DNA of 53,262 nucleotides, from positions 1 through 53,262 of the forward strand of contig JAATFF010000139.1 in the NCBI GenBank assembly GCA_015655335.1. The letters are read 5' to 3'. Source of the stretch: Lysobacterales bacterium. GTDB taxonomy: Bacteria > Pseudomonadota > Gammaproteobacteria > Xanthomonadales > Rhodanobacteraceae. The notes beneath the pieces are model-generated. The model did not search any database, was not told the origin of the DNA, and saw nothing but the letters and a program-made list of their open reading frames with translations. The translations under genes and the position numbers were made by a program. Position 1 is the first letter of the stretch, and every line of letters begins with the position of its first letter. This document shows positions 8,665-17,700 of this stretch, one piece after another.

Positions 8665-9435
8665 ATGCAAACCCACATTCAGGGCACCGTGATGCCCGTG
8701 TTGGAAGTGCAGCTTGATCCCAACGAAAGCGTCTTCGCCGAGAGCGGAGAGCTTTCATGGATGACCCAATCGATTCAGATGACCACGCACACCCAAATGG
8801 GAGGAGGCGGTGGCCTGTTGGGTATGTTCAAGCGCGTGGTCGGCGGCGGTAGTTTCTTCATGACCGAGTACCGCGCGATGCAGGCACGTGGAGAGGTCGC
8901 TTTCGCCACCAAAGTGCCCGGCCACATCGTGCCGGTGTCGGTGAGTCCAAATAACGAATACCTGGTGCATCGTCACGGCTTTCTCTGCGCGACGCCGCAA
9001 ATCACCATAGGCGTCGGTTTTCAGCAGTCGCTGGGTGCCGGTATTTTCGGCGGCGATGGTTTCATGCTGCAAAAAGTCGGCGGCACGGGTACAGCGTGGC
9101 TGGAACTCTCCGGCGAACTTATCCGGAAGGATCTGGCACCCGGCGAAACCTTGCGCGTTCACCCGGGCCACGTCGGTGCGTTCCAGGCGTCTGTGAGTTT
9201 TCAGATCACCACGGTCCCCGGCATCAAGAACGCGATCTTCGGCGGCGACGGCATCTTCCTCGCTGCGCTTACCGGCCCCGGAACCGTGTGGTTGCAGACA
9301 CTACCCATCTCGCGCTTGGCGCATCAGATTGCCGAATATCTACCCAGGGAAGGTGGCAACAGCGGGCGAGCAGTAGTGGGTGGCGGTTTGCTCGGAGGCA
9401 TCGTGGGCTCGATGCTTAGCGGCGACAACAACTGA
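8665..9435 (+). CDS. AIM24/TIGR00266-family protein
   Basis: This 256-residue protein begins at an ATG preceded by AGGAGA 8 nt upstream. It matches the AIM24 (DUF124) double-psi beta-barrel family: the start 'VMPVLEVQLDPNESVFAESGELSWMT' with its Gly-rich insert 'MGGGGGLLGMFKRVVGGGSFFM', repeated 'FGGDGFMLQKVGGTG' and 'FGGDGIFLAALTGPGTVWLQTLP' strands, and a glycine-rich C-terminal tail ('GGGLLGGIVGSML'). Bacterial members are cytosolic trimers of uncertain function; the mitochondrial namesake affects inner-membrane organisation. It is monocistronic and divergent from the collagen-like gene, and a REP-like hairpin follows 17 bp after its stop. Confidence 0.9.
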   Translation: MQTHIQGTVMPVLEVQLDPNESVFAESGELSWMTQSIQMTTHTQMGGGGGLLGMFKRVVGGGSFFMTEYRAMQARGEVAFATKVPGHIVPVSVSPNNEYLVHRHGFLCATPQITIGVGFQQSLGAGIFGGDGFMLQKVGGTGTAWLELSGELIRKDLAPGETLRVHPGHVGAFQASVSFQITTVPGIKNAIFGGDGIFLAALTGPGTVWLQTLPISRLAHQIAEYLPREGGNSGRAVVGGGLLGGIVGSMLSGDNN

Positions 9436-9452
9436 TTCGCAGCAGAAAATAT

Positions 9453-9518
9453 GAAAACGGGACGGGGTAATTAATTTGGCGCACCGTGGCGCCTCTCAAC
9501 TAACTCCGTCCCGTTTTC
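9453..9518. repeat. REP-like nested hairpin next to the second copy of the small gene
   Basis: The outer arms GAAAACGGGACGG (9453-9465) and CCGTCCCGTTTTC (9506-9518) are perfectly complementary. Inside is a smaller GGCGC/GCGCC hairpin. The sequence differs from the hairpin beside copy 1, yet it occupies the same position, directly against the 3' boundary of the duplicated unit. It could terminate the AIM24 transcript as well as the small gene. Confidence 0.65.
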
Positions 9519-9873
9519 TGTACTTCAGTGGCTAGCGATCCAGCCTTCTCCAATCTCTTCGAAGCGCACATGCGCCGCTTCGGTAGAGCCCGCACTCATT
9601 TCCATAAGCGTTTCGACGCCTTTTAGTGCAAGCGTCAGTGCGCGTGTGTCGACGCAAGGCGAGAGCTGCAGTGCATCCCGCATAAGTTGGACGATGCCTT
9701 GGGCACGTTCCAACAAGATGTAGGAATCGTCCAACAGGGCAAGCGGGTTGCCGATGGGGGCAGGGTAGTAACTGGTGTTGAGGGTGAGCCAGGCTCCTGG
9801 GGCTTTCTCTTTCATCGAACGCTCCTTTGCGCGATGGGATGGCCGCCACCCGCAACAGAGCGGGCGGCGTGAT
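9519..9873. repeat. dispersed duplication, copy 2
   Basis: Near-identical to 3907-4260 in the same orientation, with scattered substitutions. The identity starts at TGTACTTCAG directly after the hairpin arm and ends in the 5' region of the small gene. Confidence 0.85.
9525..9815 (-). CDS. small conserved protein, copy 2 (unknown function)
   Basis: This 96-residue protein is almost identical to the product of 3913-4203, with the same start and the same AAGGAG ribosome site. The few nucleotide differences are mostly silent (for example GTG/GCG and ACC/GCC positions near the middle), which suggests the protein is under purifying selection after duplication. It is divergent from a different XRE regulator 283 bp away. 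The extra 120 bp in that gap encodes, on the minus strand, a short hydrophobic segment that may be the relic of another gene. Confidence 0.7.
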   Translation of the reverse strand: MKEKAPGAWLTLNTSYYPAPIGNPLALLDDSYILLERAQGIVQLMRDALQLSPCVDTRALTLALKGVETLMEMSAGSTEAAHVRFEEIGEGWIASH

Positions 9874-10035
9874 GTGAGACGGAGGTGGGACGAGAAGCCC
9901 TGCAATGACGGCTCCGATGAATAGGATGAGGGTGACGTCGGCAATGGGGCTTCCGATGGCGAGTTTTTTCAGATTTTGGAACCCCTGTTCCATGGGGCCG
10001 TGTATTTGATATTAAATGAAAAATACTTAAGAAAG

Positions 10036-10065
10036 TGAAAATGGGTTAAATGAAATTGGGGTAAA
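10036..10065. promoter_or_regulatory. tandem 15-bp repeats upstream of the second XRE gene
   Basis: TGAAAATGGGTTAAA and TGAAATTGGGGTAAA lie head to tail, 33 bp before the XRE start. The 15-bp period equals that of the repeat block before the first XRE gene although the sequence is different. This is a likely operator for the adjacent regulator. Confidence 0.5.
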
Positions 10066-10097
10066 GAATCTCTGGGCTCCCAACTAGGACCCAGGCC

Positions 10098-10397
10098 ATG
10101 AAAAAAGCATCCGTGCATCGACCACTCCAGGTGGCTTTGGCAGCCCTGCTGCGGGAACTACGACTCAAGACAGGGCTAACTCAGACAGCTGTAGCTGACC
10201 AACTAGGCATCGCGCAAACAGCCGTTTCGGACCTTGAGATCAACGAACGACGGCCGGACCTTTTTGTAATCAGTGAACTTTGTGAGCTCTATGGGCAGCC
10301 GTCCGTCGACAAACTTCTGGCAGAGGTGAAACGGCGTGCAAAGCGGGATAGAGAGGGGGCGCCCAGGCTCAAACGAAAGGACCGGAAACAGCCGTAA
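10098..10397 (+). CDS. XRE-family HTH regulator 2
   Basis: This 99-residue protein contains a helix-turn-helix of the Cro/CI type at about residues 16-70 ('LRLKTGLTQTAVADQLGIAQTAVSDLEINERRPDLFVISELCELYG'-like in family order). A basic tail rich in Lys/Arg follows, which may contact DNA. Its ribosome site (CCAGG) is weak. It sits between the second copy of the duplicated small gene and the serine recombinase, and the 205-bp gap before the recombinase leaves room for a separate promoter. Confidence 0.85.
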   Translation: MKKASVHRPLQVALAALLRELRLKTGLTQTAVADQLGIAQTAVSDLEINERRPDLFVISELCELYGQPSVDKLLAEVKRRAKRDREGAPRLKRKDRKQP

Positions 10398-10602
10398 CCG
10401 CGACGGGCCGTTCTACGACTACCAGCTCGCGACACGACGAGCGATAAGAGCGATTAATGACTGGCGTTTCGCTTAACTACCTCTGTCCCTTTGTTGCTCT
10501 GTTGCTCAGGTCTCATTCCAGTAATGCCAGGAGTGCTCGACTCCATGCTTGGGGAACATCAGGTGATCTAGCTGCCGTATCGCATCGCTGAGGATGTTTC
10601 CG

Positions 10603-12252
10603 ATGTCTATCCAATCGAACTCCGCCCAGGGGACGCAGCGGCAGGCCGCGCTGTATTTGCGAATGTCCACTGACCGCCAGAAATATTCGATTGAAAACCA
10701 GGCCTGCATGCTTTACGCGTACGCGGTCGAACACGAATTAGAAGTTGTGAAGCAGTTCTGCGATGAAGCCAAAAGTGGCCTCACGTTTGAAGGCCGACCG
10801 GCCATGCGACAGTTGATCGAGGAAGTCAAAACAGGAAGTTGTGGCTTCAATTTTATTCTTACCTACGACGTCAGTCGGTGGGGGCGTTTTCAAGACGCCG
10901 ATGAGTCAGCGTACTACGACCACATTTGCAGGCAGGCAGGCGTTCAAGTGATCTACTGCGCGGAAGGTTTTGATGCATATGAGGGGCCAATCTCGTCTGT
11001 TTTGAAAAGCCTTAAGCGCACCTTGGCAGCTGAGTACAGTCGGGATCTATCGCAGAAAGTTGCTGACGCTCGTTTACGCATGGGCAAAGCCGGGCTATAC
11101 ACAGGCGGGCAACCTCGATTCGGGCTGCGGCGCGTCGTGATCAACAAGGATGGTGAAGTAGCCGGGACGGTTGAAGGGGGATGTTTTCGCCGCCAGCCAG
11201 GCGACCGGCTCGTGGTTCGCCCCGGACCCGAAAGCGAACGAGCCGTTGTCCGGCGAATCTTTCTGCAGTTCACGGAGTCGCGATTCTCCATTCGCGCCAT
11301 TGTGAGGGGCTTGAACGAAGACCCTATGGCGCAGTTGGGAGGTCGTCAATGGACGTTTGCTATGGTGAGAAATTTGCTGACCGATGAGCGCTATATCGGC
11401 AACGTTATTTTCAGAAGTTTCCACCAGCGCGGCCAAATCGAACGTGCAAAGACACCCACACAGATCATTCGGCATGAAGCCGTTTTCGACCCCATCGTTC
11501 CGGCAGCTCATTTCCAGGCTGCTATTGAGCGTTTCAGTCAGACAGGCAAGCACCTAGATGATGCAGTCCTGCTCGAAAAACTTAAGAAAGCTCACGCTGA
11601 AAATGGTCGGATAGCCACGCGGTTTTTAAGCGGTCGTCACGGGACGCCATCATCTGTCACTTATTCCAAGCACTTTGGTGGCTTGATCAACGCTTACCGC
11701 GCTGCGGGCATTGAGCCAAGGCGAAACTACGCGTGGATAGAGCTAAAGGCGGCCAATAAGCTTGACCGCGTAAAAATTATGGGAATTGTTGCTAGCCGCT
11801 TACAGGCGCAGGGTCATAACGTTGAGTTGAATTACAAGAACTACATTCTGAACGTCGACGCCGCATGGGGTATGCACATCAAGTTAGTTCGAGCCAAGTA
11901 CCGCAAAACGGGTTACGAGTGCTGGACATTCTCACTCGTTGATGCTCATCGTACCGACCTTCTTTTGCTGCTTAGGCTGAATCAAGATGGCTGCCATATG
12001 GAGGATATGTATCTAGTTCCGACGTTGAGTATTCGACGGTCACCCGCTTGGCTGACAATGGCGCGCAATACTAATCTTGGCACTGATATGTATCGCATCC
12101 GCGCGATCTCGGATATCTCGCCACTAGCGACGCGTTATCTTGCCGATGTCGAAGATTGCATGATCCACTTTGGACGCACTCAACGGGATATCGACAAAAG
12201 TTACCTTGCGCGAAAACGGTGGCAGGTTAGCTTGTTTCGAGTCAGTAAGTGA
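10603..12252 (+). CDS. large serine recombinase (resolvase/invertase family)
   Basis: This 549-residue site-specific recombinase has a resolvase N-terminal domain (about 12-160) with the nucleophile Ser22 in 'LYLRMSTDRQ', and the arginine cluster 'SRWGRFQD' and 'EYSRDLS' of the active site. The Recombinase domain follows (about 170-290, 'GGQPRFGLRR' and 'WTFAMVRNLLTDERYIGNVIF'). The usual zinc ribbon is not visible. Instead there is a long C-terminal extension (about 320-549) of unknown fold. GAGG lies 9 nt before the ATG at 10603, whereas an ATG at 10594 has no spacing. It probably integrates or excises the surrounding island, which also holds the PD-(D/E)XK-like gene. Its base composition is less GC-rich than the flanks. 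Confidence 0.9.
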   Translation: MSIQSNSAQGTQRQAALYLRMSTDRQKYSIENQACMLYAYAVEHELEVVKQFCDEAKSGLTFEGRPAMRQLIEEVKTGSCGFNFILTYDVSRWGRFQDADESAYYDHICRQAGVQVIYCAEGFDAYEGPISSVLKSLKRTLAAEYSRDLSQKVADARLRMGKAGLYTGGQPRFGLRRVVINKDGEVAGTVEGGCFRRQPGDRLVVRPGPESERAVVRRIFLQFTESRFSIRAIVRGLNEDPMAQLGGRQWTFAMVRNLLTDERYIGNVIFRSFHQRGQIERAKTPTQIIRHEAVFDPIVPAAHFQAAIERFSQTGKHLDDAVLLEKLKKAHAENGRIATRFLSGRHGTPSSVTYSKHFGGLINAYRAAGIEPRRNYAWIELKAANKLDRVKIMGIVASRLQAQGHNVELNYKNYILNVDAAWGMHIKLVRAKYRKTGYECWTFSLVDAHRTDLLLLLRLNQDGCHMEDMYLVPTLSIRRSPAWLTMARNTNLGTDMYRIRAISDISPLATRYLADVEDCMIHFGRTQRDIDKSYLARKRWQVSLFRVSK

Positions 12253-12451
12253 ACCTGAAACCGTTCTTCGTTCTTAAGAATCATTTAGAACATCCGTAAA
12301 ACGGTAACAGGTTGACTTGTTGACTTATCAGGAAGTTAACCTGGCACCGCTTCGGTATGGCGACGGACATTGCTTAGCGCCGTTACGTCTTGGCTTGAGC
12401 TTCGCTCTGCTACCGCTTCGGAATGTCAAAGAGCGGATGGATAATGTTGGA

Positions 12452-13825
12452 TCAAAGCAAAGGCTCGTCCAACTGCATGAACTGAGTGACATCCGGATAA
12501 GGCGTATTGTCATTCGTGACCGTGTAGGCATAGACAATAAAGCCCACTTCTCCGTTACTACGGATCGGCTCGTTGTCGCACCGCATGACAATGCGTGCAA
12601 TGTGTGGATATTCCACAAAGGTGCTTGCCGTCAGTCCATGGAAGATATTGGGCTCGGCGAAGATTGAAGGATCCGTAATTGACTCCCATTCAAAGACTAA
12701 GATTGCCCCCCGAGTTCCTGAGCATTGTTTTGCTGCCTTCTTGAACTTCTTTTCCCAGAGGTCTTTCGATAGCGTTTCAGGGCTTTTCTGAGGCCCAGTT
12801 AGTATCAGCGTGAGAGGATCAAGCACGTAATCGCCGTCGGCGCTACCGTTGGCGTAAGCACGTGCGCTGACTTGGAGTGACTGCTGATACTTGATATGGG
12901 AAGTCCAAGCATCTTTGTGTATGCGTTGCCTTGTATGAGGAGAGAGTTCGCCCGTTAGTATGGTGCCAATTGGAAGATTGATCGCTACTGGACCTACGTC
13001 CAGCTGATCAGCGAGCACGGAGTGGAGCTCATCAAGCATTTTTTGTTTGATGTTGATGGCGTCGACCGGGACTTCTAGGCTGAGATCGCCCGACAATTCA
13101 CGGGAGCGAGCGAACTCCATGATAGTCGCCGCAAGTGCGTCAGCCTCACTGTCACCTAGCACCTGAGTGACCATAATCGTCTGCCTCTTGCACTCGACCT
13201 CAAACTCAATTCCGTTGGCGCGGGCAACGAACTCGGGTCCGGCTTCTCGGCCAGGTGGCGACCATGCCAGTTCAGCGCGATGAGTTCGGATGATTTGTGC
13301 GGCAGATTTCCACTCAAGCATGAGCGGTTTGAGCTGTCCGTTCAGATCAGTGAGCGCTGTTCGATGCTGGTGGGCAGTATCGTCGTCGAGCGTTGGAACG
13401 ACGGCTTGACCGATTGCTGCGATGTTTGTGAGTTCAGCAAGTTCCGGGGGTATGCCCTTAAGGGGCCTGCGGCCGCCAAAAGTGAGCTTGTCGAAAAGAG
13501 CGAAGGCTTCTATGAGAGGCTGTTTTTCACGCAAGCGAATAGATCGAATGCCATCAATTTGACGTCCTGGAGAAAAGTATTCTTTTCTTGCTTTTTCCAA
13601 AATGTCAGCACCAAGGAACGAGCGAAGCGCACGGATCATGCGCATGGCGTCTCGGGGCTTCAGATTGTTATTTGCGTATGGGCCGGGTTGACGGAAAATG
13701 GGGTAGGTCATTCCTTTGCGCTCAGTGAATGCGGAAGGTGCAGTGTTGAGCCAATCGAACTTTATCGCCACTGAGGTGGCCGAGCGCGCGAACGATGAAG
13801 CGCGGACCCACCGTCTTGCGTGCAT
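12452..13825 (-). CDS. unknown protein with PD-(D/E)XK nuclease-like motif
   Basis: This protein of up to 457 residues has no recognised full-length family. Near the middle it reads 'GPEFVARANGIEFEVECKRQ', the spacing and shape of a PD-(D/E)XK nuclease core (acidic residue, then E-x-K at the end of the next strand). The N-terminal third is helical, and the C-terminal third has strands and an Ala/Lys-rich helix. The start is uncertain: the ATG at 13825 lacks a ribosome site, and the ATG at 13711 has AAAGG but only 1 nt spacing. It converges on the serine recombinase, and the tRNA-like sequence lies on its far side, so it is probably island cargo. A defence or DNA-processing role is possible; a catalytically dead relative is an alternative. 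Confidence 0.55.
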   Translation of the reverse strand: MHARRWVRASSFARSATSVAIKFDWLNTAPSAFTERKGMTYPIFRQPGPYANNNLKPRDAMRMIRALRSFLGADILEKARKEYFSPGRQIDGIRSIRLREKQPLIEAFALFDKLTFGGRRPLKGIPPELAELTNIAAIGQAVVPTLDDDTAHQHRTALTDLNGQLKPLMLEWKSAAQIIRTHRAELAWSPPGREAGPEFVARANGIEFEVECKRQTIMVTQVLGDSEADALAATIMEFARSRELSGDLSLEVPVDAINIKQKMLDELHSVLADQLDVGPVAINLPIGTILTGELSPHTRQRIHKDAWTSHIKYQQSLQVSARAYANGSADGDYVLDPLTLILTGPQKSPETLSKDLWEKKFKKAAKQCSGTRGAILVFEWESITDPSIFAEPNIFHGLTASTFVEYPHIARIVMRCDNEPIRSNGEVGFIVYAYTVTNDNTPYPDVTQFMQLDEPLL

Positions 13826-13986
13826 GCATGGGCACTAGGAAGCGCACGGTACCATCCCGACGAACAACGAATCAAAAAAGGTTTCGGCATGAAAACGATA
13901 CCTGTGGACGGGTCGTTTTTGAGGATCGTTTGTCTCCAAAAAAGCATCGGCTGGCCAGTTATTTATGCTGGTCTGCCGATGGCTAT

Positions 13987-14014
13987 TGGTGAGAGTGGCG
14001 GGAGTCGAACCCGT
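13987..14014 (-). other. tRNA/tmRNA 3'-end-like sequence, possible attachment site
   Basis: On the minus strand the sequence reads a T-arm (ACGGG, loop TTCGACT, CCCGC), then CACTCTC, then ACCA, exactly the order of the last 28 nt of a tRNA or tmRNA. The matching 5' acceptor strand (GAGAGTG) is not found at the proper distance upstream, so no complete RNA gene is present. Such 3' fragments are typical leftovers at the ends of integrated elements. Confidence 0.5.
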
Positions 14015-14439
14015 GCTCTTTGGGCTGCTCCAACGATTTCCATGGTATCGGTGACCAAAAAGTGACCATTTAGGGTTCGAAAGAGACGAGGCCGCTACGG
14101 GTACAAACCCCACAGTCCTCAAGTTCGGTTGAAAAAGGGCGAACTGTTGGGAACGCCCGGCCGAGAAAAGGAGGGGCTCTCGCTAAAGCGAGTGATCGGT
14201 TTAGCGCGCGCCCGATCACGGGTGCCGTTGCGTCAGCCGAAAGCTGCGATAGAAAAGTCGGAACTTATCCAAGGGCGCTCCTCCGTGAGTGACGATAATT
14301 TTCTCTATCGACTTTATCTTCGTGATATTTACGAACGAACCTACTTAGATCGCTACGTGTCCTTCAGTGTTGATTTCCGCCACCCGAAGCGGACAGTTCT
14401 CAGGACACCAGATGGGCATCTCCGCTGGCCGTAAGAGAA

Positions 14440-14462
14440 ACGGGGCCGATTGGCGGCCCCGT
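14440..14462 (-). terminator. terminator of the lanthipeptide precursor gene
   Basis: ACGGGGCCG pairs with CGGCCCCGT around a 5-nt loop. On the minus strand the stem is followed by TTTCTCTT. It lies 44 bp beyond the precursor stop codon. Confidence 0.7.
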
Positions 14463-14505
14463 TGGTATTACCTAGCTATCCTTGAAAAGATAATACCGAC
14501 ATTGA

Positions 14506-14700
14506 TTACCGTTGACAGGCAAGACAAAGTGTCGGGATAAATGATGTCATGTGATTGCCGCCATTCGCGGACTCAAGTACACCTTTGTTCAAGTCGGCTG
14601 AACCAGCCGGATTGCTGCTCACCTGGGCGCGCTGCTGGTCCGAGAGTCCTTCGAGGTAGGTTGGGTCTTTCAGTGCGCGAACTGCATCAAAACGTTTCAT
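14506..14700 (-). CDS. lanA: class II lanthipeptide precursor peptide
   Basis: This 64-residue precursor has a leader with the mersacidin/lichenicidin-type signature: 'KDPTYLEGLSDQQRAQ' followed by 'NPAG', then a hydrophilic stretch ending in GG at residues 47-48. The core would be the 16 residues after GG (NHMTSFIPTLCLACQR), holding Thr, Ser and Thr ahead of two Cys. That arrangement allows two (methyl)lanthionine rings with one Ser/Thr left over. GGAG lies 10 nt before the ATG. It sits downstream of a stand-alone LanM on the minus strand, and a terminator follows it. The gene order is lanM then lanA with an 83-bp gap, so the precursor may have its own promoter. No export/protease gene is nearby. 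The call rests on leader shape plus context. Confidence 0.85.
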   Translation of the reverse strand: MKRFDAVRALKDPTYLEGLSDQQRAQVSSNPAGSADLNKGVLESANGGNHMTSFIPTLCLACQR

Positions 14701-14783
14701 AGTTTGCTTACTCCGTTTAACAGTTTGCCGACCGGTATGACTTACTCACTCCCAGTGGTCGGTATGACTGGGTGAACTGAATC

Positions 14784-17700
14784 TCATCGAATACTCAAAT
14801 CCAGTACGGAAGGCACGCGTTGCCGAAACGCTTGGCGCAACAGCCCATAGCCAATACCAGCAGTGCCGACCATCAAGCCACGCGAGACATTGACGCTGCT
14901 AACGCGATTGCGCGCAATGTCGCCGCAGCGCCAGTCGTTTTGCGAGTGGAACTGTATTTGTGATGATCTGGATGGCGTGTTCGGCGCGATGTTGAGAACG
15001 TGCTCTGCCGTCGTCAGCAGGTCATGATTGCCAAGCACACCGTGACACAGCGAAGCATTGTCCGAACGGGATGCCCTCGTTCCTGCCTGTAGCGCCCGCT
15101 GTATATCGATATCGAGTTGCAAGGAGAGCGGATCAGCCTTGGCGATATTAGCCTTGCTTAAAAGCCTTCCGAGCAAAATGCCAGGCGCGCCGTGACACCA
15201 AGCGCACTCGCCGGGAGAGTCCGTGTCGGCCTTTAACAGATTTCGCCAATTGCCAAGTTCGATTGAGTAATGATGATTTTCGAATGCGATCGCCTGAACG
15301 GCAAGATCGTAGTAGCGCCGCTCACCGAGCATCTTCGCACTCACGAAAAGCGCCGCTGCAAAACCGGCATTTCCATGCGCAAAACCGGTCAATGCATGAT
15401 CAGCCACACCGCGAACGTGCCAGCCGATACCGGTGACCTGTGGCTTGGCCCCGCGTGCAATGCGATCGGCGAGTCTCGCGACTAATTGCAGCAGTCGAAC
15501 CCTATGTAAGGCATAGGCAGGTTCGTAAGTAAGCTCAAGTAGACTGTTAAAGAATAGCACGCACCCCGCTGCGCCGCCGACAACATCGAGATCGTCGCTG
15601 TTTTGTTCTGGGTCAAACGTCGCAACCCAATGAAACGCCTCGGCAATAAGTTCATCGCGCTTCAGGGCGATACCGAGCGTAGCTAACGCGTAGGCGTAAC
15701 CGGCTGATCCACTAAACACACCATTGCACAAAAAACCGATACGGCCACCGCGGCTCCATCGACGGACGGTATCGAGGCTTTCCATACAGGCGGTAAAGCT
15801 GTCACGGCACCCGGTTACACTAGAAAAAATGCCGAGAAAAAGAGCAATACCTAGCTGTCCATCGTAGAGATTGAGAATATTTGGAGAGGTCACCGACGTC
15901 GAAGCAGTCCCAGTCGTCTGGCACATCCAGTAGGTATTGCCACCGCTACGCACGGTTGAGCGTAAAAGGCTCAGCGCTATCGTTCGCGCCTCTCGCAGTA
16001 AAGCACCATTACGAGACTCTTCTTGAACACCAGCGGCCATCGCTTCGTTCGACGCCCGAGGTCCTTCGTATTCTCCATTGAGCGCGATGGCAATTAATTG
16101 GACCTGCGCGTTCCTATCGCTATCACTCAAGCGCGATAGTTGATGCACGGCGATACGACTAGGGCTTGGAAATCGAATACCCGAGACGGCACGGCCCCGC
16201 GAATCGAATATCGATTCATTATCGAATTCTCTATAGAAGTATGGCACGTCAAGCTTGGCTATGTCTTCTATTTCCGCTTCAAGTAGTCTATTGAGCCACG
16301 CGCTGCCATATCCATCGACAAAAAGGCGTTCGAATAGGGCACGGCGTTCCATCTCATCGCGCAAATAATCCGGATGCAATGAGCAGTGCGCCATAACGGA
16401 ATAGATTTCCGTAGGCCGGGCGAGATGTCGGATCGTCGAACCAGCGAACCATTGCAACATATCGCGAGCCAGTGATTCGCGGTGGTTCGCTATGACGTCG
16501 TAAAGGGCTATAAAGCCGGCTTGCACACTCGACCGATACTCCGTTGAGTCGATGACCTTTCCCTCGAGCACAGGCAAGTGAGCGGTTATGTCGAGCGTGA
16601 CGGCCTTTTCACCAAGATGCGCTTCATCGGTATTGACGTCGAGGAGGCCGGGAAACGTTGTCGATAATTGTTGATCCGGCGTTGCGCCAAAAATACTGAC
16701 ATCAATATATGTACTCCCCGATATCTTCGAGCTTACGGGCAAGATAAATGTCTCAAGCACCGTCGCCGCAGCGGCATTGCTTGGATCAGCTGAGCCAAGC
16801 ACTGACTCGATCGCCGGCGGCACTTGGAAGAGGGTCTCAAGATCGACGTACACAGGGTGGCTGCCACATGCGATCATGTTTTCGCAATGCAAGTCGCCTG
16901 CTTGCAAGGCGTAAAAGAGCGCGATGAATTTACCTTGCCGATAAAAGAAAGCTTCTATATCCGCTGGCGAAGCTGCATCCGTTTGTGCAATACACTCGCA
17001 CCAACCGTACATGCCTCGGTCGATCGTACGCACCGTACGCATCGGATAGTCCGGCGATGCTCGGTTGCACCACGCAACGAACTGATTGAAGCCAATGTCT
17101 ATCGCCAACGAACGCGGCTTGTAGATCAACTTATGACCGCTTTCAAAACCTAGGGTGATAACAGATCTTCCATCACGGTGACTATCACCAAGCCCTATTC
17201 GCCATTCACGCAGCGCGCCGATCGATCGGCCATCGAAAAGGCTCTTCTCGATGATGCTGTGATCTTGCACAAGGCGATGGACGAACTGACTAACATTTGT
17301 GCGCCACATCGCCATACACGAGGTAATTATTTCAAGAAGTACTGGATATTCACTGAATATCTGACTGACGTATCGGGGCCCTTCTAGCAAATGCAGATAG
17401 CTTTGATAACGTTCACTACTGTTTTCGCCGCGCAATTGGCCACGTAACTTCGCGACACGAAGTTCCAAAAGAAAGGTCTTCTGGACAATCTTGTTCAATT
17501 GTTCAACGAGCACGTCCTGCGCCTGACCTAGCAGCCATTCTGCATCGATAAAACCAGGCACCCCCTTCCCAATAACCTCTCGTATATCCCGTGCGAGTGA
17601 TTGTTTAGTTTGTTCAATCAGCGGTGCAACAATGCCTGCAAAGCCGAATGCTTCGCCATGCGTATTGATATAGGTGCTACCCGCTCGCGCTTTGAGCAGC

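Larger units (their letters stand above)
13826..14505. other. 680-bp gap: tRNA-3'-like site, no convincing gene
   Basis: The gap between the PD-(D/E)XK-like gene and the lanthipeptide precursor holds a tRNA/tmRNA-3'-end-like sequence at 13987-14014, the short inverted block GGTGACC/AAAA/GTGACC near 14050, and a terminator at 14440-14462. A 101-codon open frame with TTG start (14129-14434) has no recognisable features. The region reads like an island edge. Confidence 0.5.

Noticed and set aside
13987-14070. complete tRNA or tmRNA gene
   Set aside because: Only the T-arm, one acceptor strand and CCA are present; no 5' acceptor strand or anticodon arm was found at the right distance.
14129-14434. 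101-codon + strand ORF upstream of the lanthipeptide genes
   Set aside because: It would need a TTG start without a ribosome site, and no family features were seen.
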